A DNA stretch of 64,000 nucleotides from contig NZ_JAGINW010000001.1 in NCBI RefSeq assembly GCF_017876405.1, forward strand, positions 9,003,203 to 9,067,202, in the 5' to 3' direction. The translations under genes were made by a program, and so were the position numbers. This document shows positions 60,453-64,000 of this stretch, in pieces. Numbering within the stretch: the stretch's first letter is position 1; each line of letters starts with the position of its first letter. The stretch comes from Kibdelosporangium banguiense (lineage in GTDB: Bacteria; Actinomycetota; Actinomycetes; Mycobacteriales; Pseudonocardiaceae). The notes under the pieces were generated by a model. That model searched no databases. It saw only the letters and a program-made list of their open reading frames with translations, and was not told the DNA's origin.

Positions 60453-61672
60453 GCGACGTCCAAGAGGCGATCACCCGGGCCCACCATGAGGAATGGGCAC
60501 GGGTGGTCGCCGCCCTGACCAAGCGTTTCGGTGACCTCGACATCGCCGAGGAAGCGGCCGCCGAGGCGTTCGCGATTGCCGTCGAGCGGTGGCCGGCCGA
60601 CGGCGTACCGCCCAACCCCGGCGCTTGGCTGACCACCACCGCCAACCGCAAGGCCATCGACCGGATCCGGCGCGAGAACAAGCGCGACGACAAGCACAAG
60701 GAGGCTCAGATGGTGTACGACGACCCGCCCGAGCCTCTCGGCGCCATCGACGACGACCGGCTCCGGCTGATCTTCACCTGCTGCCACCCCGCGCTGGCCA
60801 TCGAAGCCCGCCTGGCTCTGACGCTTCGCATGGTTGGCGGGCTGACCGTGCCCGAGATCGCCCGCGCCTTCCTCGTGGCCGAAAGCGCCATGGGGCAACG
60901 GATCACCCGCGCGAAAGCCAAGATCAAAGCAGCGCGCATCCCCTACCGCGTGCCGGCCGCCGAAGATCTCCCAGCCCGCGTGTCCAGTGTGCTCACCGTC
61001 CTGTTTCTCGTGTTCAACGAGGGCTACCTGGCGACCGGCCCCGACACCGAGCCGGTGCGTCACGACCTGACCGCCGAGGCGATCCGGCTAACCCGACTGA
61101 TCCGTGCCCTGCTGCCGGACAACGGTGAGGTGGCCGGGCTGCTGGCGCTGATGCTGCTCACCGAGGCCCGCCGCCCCGCCCGGGTCTCGGCCGGCGGCGA
61201 ACTGGTCGCTCTCGATGAGCAGGACCGTGGGGCCTGGGACGCCGTGCTGATCGCCGAGGGCCACCAGCTGGTGCGCGAACGCCTCGCCACCGGGGTGGCC
61301 CCCGGGCGTTACCAGATCCTCGCGGCGATCAACGCCGTGCACACCTCTGCCCGCGACATTCGCGACACCGACTGGTCACAGGTCCTCGCCCTCTACGACC
61401 AGCTCGTCCGCCTCGATCCCTCGCCGATCGTCGCCCTCAACCGGGCCATCGCGGTCGCCGAGCTCGACGGCCCGGAGGTGGCACTGGCGGCCATCGACCG
61501 TCTTGAGGACAAACTGGCCGGCTATCACGCCTACCACGCCACCCGCGCCGACCTGCTGCGTCGGCTGGGCCGTAGCCAGGAATCCCGCGCGGCCTACGAC
61601 AAAGCCATCGGCCTCGCGGGCAACAGCGCCGAGACCGCCAACCTGACACGCCGCCGAGACCAACTGCGGTAA
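60449..61672 (+). CDS. ECF42-type RNA polymerase sigma factor
   Basis: 407 aa from a GTG at 60449. Sigma region 2 is at about residues 10-75 (AEEAAAEAFAIAVERWP, GAWLTTTANRKAIDRIRREN) and region 4 at about 125-175 (LTLRMVGGLTVPEIARAFLVAESAMGQRITRAK). An extra C-terminal region of about 220 residues with TPR-like helices (NRAIAVAELDGPEVALAAIDRL) is the ECF42 mark. No anti-sigma is seen; the extension usually controls activity. It likely reads its own promoter and the DGPF/DHFR gene pair. Confidence 0.92.
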   Translation: MSDVQEAITRAHHEEWARVVAALTKRFGDLDIAEEAAAEAFAIAVERWPADGVPPNPGAWLTTTANRKAIDRIRRENKRDDKHKEAQMVYDDPPEPLGAIDDDRLRLIFTCCHPALAIEARLALTLRMVGGLTVPEIARAFLVAESAMGQRITRAKAKIKAARIPYRVPAAEDLPARVSSVLTVLFLVFNEGYLATGPDTEPVRHDLTAEAIRLTRLIRALLPDNGEVAGLLALMLLTEARRPARVSAGGELVALDEQDRGAWDAVLIAEGHQLVRERLATGVAPGRYQILAAINAVHTSARDIRDTDWSQVLALYDQLVRLDPSPIVALNRAIAVAELDGPEVALAAIDRLEDKLAGYHAYHATRADLLRRLGRSQESRAAYDKAIGLAGNSAETANLTRRRDQLR

Positions 61673-61722
61673 CGGATCCCGACCGGAACCACTTGCGTGA
61701 CCGTGGGGCAGAATCGTCGCTC

Positions 61723-62739
61723 GTGGACGAAGTTTCCTCCGGACGGCTCGCTGAGGCGGACGATCTGGCTCACGCCCGGGATGGGGACAACGCCGCGTTC
61801 ACCCGCTTGGTGACGCCGCTGCGCTGGGAGTTGCACGCCCACTGCTATCGGATGCTCGGCTCGGTCCATGATGCCGACGACGCTGTCCAGGAGGCACTGC
61901 TGCGGGCCTGGCGGGGGCTGGCTCGCTTCGAGGGGCGTAGCTCGCTGCGCACGTGGCTGTACACAGTGGCCACTCGTACCTGCCTGGACGTGATCGACGC
62001 ACGCGACAAACGTGCGCTGCCAATGGATCTGGGTCCGTCCAGCGAGCGTGCTGTGCTCGACCAGCTTCCACGCACCGACGTGGCGTGGCTGGGTCCCTAT
62101 CCGGATGCAGGCCTCCCCGCGGCACGCTCCGAGCAGCGCGAGGCGGTCGAGTTGGCCTTTGTCGCGGCATGTCAGCACCTGCCCGGCAACCAGCGGGCCG
62201 CGCTGCTGCTGTTCGACGTCCTCGGGTTCTCCGCCGCTGAAATCGCCGCCATGATGGACACCTCGGCCACCTCGGTGAACTCCGCGCTGGCACGTGCCCG
62301 GCGGATCGTCGCGCAGCGGGTCCCCGCCCGCACCCAGCAACAGACTCTGCGCACCATCGACGACACGAAACTGCGGGCACTCGTGACCGGGTTCGCGACC
62401 GCGCTGGATCGCGGCGACACCGAAGCCCTGATCGCACTGCTCACCGAGGACGTCACCTGGTCGATGCCGCCGCTGCCGCACTGGTATCACGGCATCGCGG
62501 CCGTCACCGACTTCGCCGTGCAGGTGCCCATGACGCGCTGCCCGAGCTGGCGGTACCGGACCATCAGTGCGAACGGCCAGCCAGCCATCGCGTTCTACCT
62601 CGGTACCGACGCCCACGGCCCGCACGACGCATGGTCGATCACGGTCCTGTCCCTGCGGGACGACCGGATCGCTGAGATCACCTCATTCCTCGGCGCCGGC
62701 CATTTCCCGCCGTTCGGGCTGCCCGCCTCACTGAGCTGA
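61723..62739 (+). CDS. ECF sigma factor with C-terminal SnoaL-like domain (TIGR02960-like)
   Basis: 338 aa if the GTG at 61723 is used; a TTG at 61693 is possible and neither has a clear ribosome site. Region 2 (VHDADDAVQEALLRAWRGL, and TWLYTVATRTCLDVIDAR), region 4 (LPGNQRAALLLFDVLGFSAAEIAAMM) and a C-terminal SnoaL/NTF2 domain from about residue 225 (WSMPPLPHWYHGI) are clear. Such sigma factors self-regulate through that domain. It begins about 50 bp after the ECF42 gene stop. Confidence 0.88.
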   Translation: MDEVSSGRLAEADDLAHARDGDNAAFTRLVTPLRWELHAHCYRMLGSVHDADDAVQEALLRAWRGLARFEGRSSLRTWLYTVATRTCLDVIDARDKRALPMDLGPSSERAVLDQLPRTDVAWLGPYPDAGLPAARSEQREAVELAFVAACQHLPGNQRAALLLFDVLGFSAAEIAAMMDTSATSVNSALARARRIVAQRVPARTQQQTLRTIDDTKLRALVTGFATALDRGDTEALIALLTEDVTWSMPPLPHWYHGIAAVTDFAVQVPMTRCPSWRYRTISANGQPAIAFYLGTDAHGPHDAWSITVLSLRDDRIAEITSFLGAGHFPPFGLPASLS

Positions 62740-62756
62740 CCCGCCATGAATCCGGG

Positions 62757-63089
62757 TTATGCCGGTCCGCGTGCGAGGACGTAGACCGCGCAGGCCAGGC
62801 CCAAGACCAATACCGCACCGGTGAGCACCAACATCGGCACCGCGGGAGATGGCGTCCTGCCGGTGCGGGTCAGCATGCGGTGGACTTGGCCGTGCCGGGC
62901 CGTCGACGCCAAATAGGCCCACCCGGACAACCCGATCCCGGCGAGTCCCAGCACAACCGCAGCCACACCGATGGCCTCCACCGTGAAACGGGCGACCGCG
63001 GAGCTCGCCACTGCGAGGGCGAGGCAGGTGCGGCGCCACGCCAGCAGTGTGCGCTCGGGCTGCAGACCAGGGTCGAACGGTGTGCTCAC
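62757..63089 (-). CDS. DUF202 family membrane protein
   Basis: 110 aa from a GTG at 63089 overlapping the previous stop. Three hydrophobic segments and an N-terminal LQPERTLLAWRRTCLALAVA, typical of DUF202 (YidH-like). Function is unknown. It forms a pair with the preceding DUF202 gene and TetR. Confidence 0.8.
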   Translation of the reverse strand: MSTPFDPGLQPERTLLAWRRTCLALAVASSAVARFTVEAIGVAAVVLGLAGIGLSGWAYLASTARHGQVHRMLTRTGRTPSPAVPMLVLTGAVLVLGLACAVYVLARGPA

Positions 63090-63451
63090 CAGAAAAATCC
63101 CACCACGATGAGCACAATGCCCAGGGTGATGCCCAGCGTCAGCACAAGCCCCAGCGAGGGGGCCGGGAGTGTTCGATCTTCCCGCAATGCGCGTTCGGTC
63201 CGCATCCAGCCGAACCACGCCTGGATCGCGGACAACAAGCCGAGCACTACGAACACAGCCGCCGCCGCGAACCGGAATCCCTCCTGGATAGGGACTTTCA
63301 GCGCCTCCAGCGCCACACCGCCCGCAAGCAACGCCAACGAGGTGCGGATCCACGCCAGGAACGTGCGCTCGTTGGCGAGACTGAATCGAGGGTCAGGCCG
63401 GGTGCCATACCGGTACACCGAAGCGGGAAACTGCGGCTTGTCGCCGGTCAT
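63086..63451 (-). CDS. DUF202 family membrane protein (YidH-like)
   Basis: 121 aa with an ATG overlapping the TetR stop. N-terminal RFSLANERTFLAWIRTSLALLAGG is the DUF202 signature, followed by two further membrane segments. It is co-transcribed with the TetR gene upstream and with the second DUF202 gene. Role unknown; TetR control suggests stress or drug induction. Confidence 0.85.
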   Translation of the reverse strand: MTGDKPQFPASVYRYGTRPDPRFSLANERTFLAWIRTSLALLAGGVALEALKVPIQEGFRFAAAAVFVVLGLLSAIQAWFGWMRTERALREDRTLPAPSLGLVLTLGITLGIVLIVVGFFW

Positions 63452-64000
63452 TCCGCGGACTCCGCTCCGGGGGACAAGCCGGCGTCGCCGTCCTTGACGC
63501 GGCTACCTCCGCGCGTCCCGAGGCGCCGGAGGCTCGCTTCGAAGATCCCGCACATGTCGACGGACGGGTCACGAAGCCATTGCAGCTGCAGGCCGTTCAT
63601 CACCGCGACCAGTTCGGTGGCCACCGCGGCCGGATCGAGCCCGGCAGGGACCAAGCCCTTCTCCTGATCGCGAGTGACCAGTCGCTCGATCCGGTTACGG
63701 ACACGCCGATTGCGTTCGAGGAAGAACTCATGGGCCGGGTGCGCCGGGTCAAGGCTCTCGGCCGCTTGGACAGTGAACAACCGAACCAGACCGGGCTGGG
63801 TCTCGTTGCGACGGCAGAAGGCCATCAGCCACTCCCGGGTGGTGGCGTCGACGCCCTTGAACTGCGTCTCGACGAACTGCTCATCCTGAAGGTCGCGCTG
63901 TTGCAACACCGCCAGAATGAGCACTTCCTTGCTGCCGAAGTGATGCAGCAATCCAGGCTGGGAAACCCCTACCCTCGCGGCCACCTCAGCCAGACTCGTG
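63448..64000 (-). CDS. TetR-family regulator (5' end beyond window)
   Basis: The frame is open to the window edge, so the N-terminus is missing. The last helices of the DNA-binding domain are visible as LAEVAARVGVSQPGLLHHFGSKE; the C-terminal ligand domain is present, with a LDPAHPAHEFFLERNRRVRNRI helix. It is the first gene of a three-gene unit with two DUF202 genes, with ATGA and GTGA overlaps, so self-repression of the unit is likely. Confidence 0.88.
   Translation of the reverse strand, partial: TSLAEVAARVGVSQPGLLHHFGSKEVLILAVLQQRDLQDEQFVETQFKGVDATTREWLMAFCRRNETQPGLVRLFTVQAAESLDPAHPAHEFFLERNRRVRNRIERLVTRDQEKGLVPAGLDPAAVATELVAVMNGLQLQWLRDPSVDMCGIFEASLRRLGTRGGSRVKDGDAGLSPGAESAE

Overview
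The window is chromosomal DNA of a high-GC actinomycete. The evidence is GC-rich codon use, frequent GTG starts and ATGA/GTGA start-stop overlaps, XRE/DUF397 and MmyB-type regulators, several ECF sigma factors, Tat and lipoprotein signals, a membrane Ser/Thr kinase and rare TTA codons. A Pseudonocardiales-like host is my guess and cannot be proved from the sequence. No rRNA, tRNA, CRISPR array, transposase or integrase was recognised, so the accessory character rests on gene content.

Layout. 1-2.7 kb: end of a glycosidase, a Tat-exported esterase, and an XRE/DUF397 pair. 2.8-19 kb: a large divergent catabolic locus. The leftward operon (2815-10438) encodes an amidohydrolase, a CoxG-like protein, a three-subunit molybdenum hydroxylase, a StyA/StyB-type two-component flavin monooxygenase and an SDR. 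The rightward side (10604-18988) has an AraC activator followed by an Ldh2 dehydrogenase, an FAD oxidoreductase, an SDR, an FAD monooxygenase, two cupin proteins, a Rid protein and a FAH hydrolase. Together these look like a complete pathway for an aromatic, probably N-heterocyclic, compound. 19-30.5 kb: a secreted lectin-like protein, then mixed stress and resistance genes (VOC, GNAT, MarR, NmrA-type SDR, MFS, LacI, DrrAB-like ABC exporter, F420-type oxidoreductase) with several regulators. 30.5-32.7 kb: ferredoxin/P450 pair with a divergent TetR. 32.7-35.8 kb: Ser/Thr kinase with an extracellular cysteine-repeat sensor, and a RloA-like AAA ATPase beside a decayed rloB. 35.9-40.3 kb: AraC regulator plus an aldoxime-nitrile operon (nitrilase, aldoxime dehydratase, phenylacetate-CoA ligase). 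40.3-49 kb: GH127 glycosidase, GntR regulator and a secreted peptidase operon. The glycosidase and peptidase promoters share operator-like motifs.

49-58.7 kb is the most interesting region: a five-gene leftward operon of NarL-type regulator, FAD oxidase, P450, enediyne-type iterative PKS (KS-AT-ACP-KR-DH-PPTase) and its hot-dog thioesterase. None of the conserved enediyne-core partner genes occurs in the window. A near-perfect LexA/SOS box lies upstream of the operon. A second, perfect SOS box lies inside the first codons of the AAA ATPase gene. 58.7-64 kb: GNAT, an ECF42-type sigma/DGPF/DHFR-like operon, a second ECF sigma factor, two DUF202 membrane proteins and the start-truncated end of a TetR gene.

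Regulatory sequence is rich. There are operator-like palindromes at 20727, 23442, 25950 and 31978, paired motifs flanking gntR, two perfect-stem bidirectional terminators, and TTA codons in the catabolic AraC gene, the LacI gene and the PKS gene.
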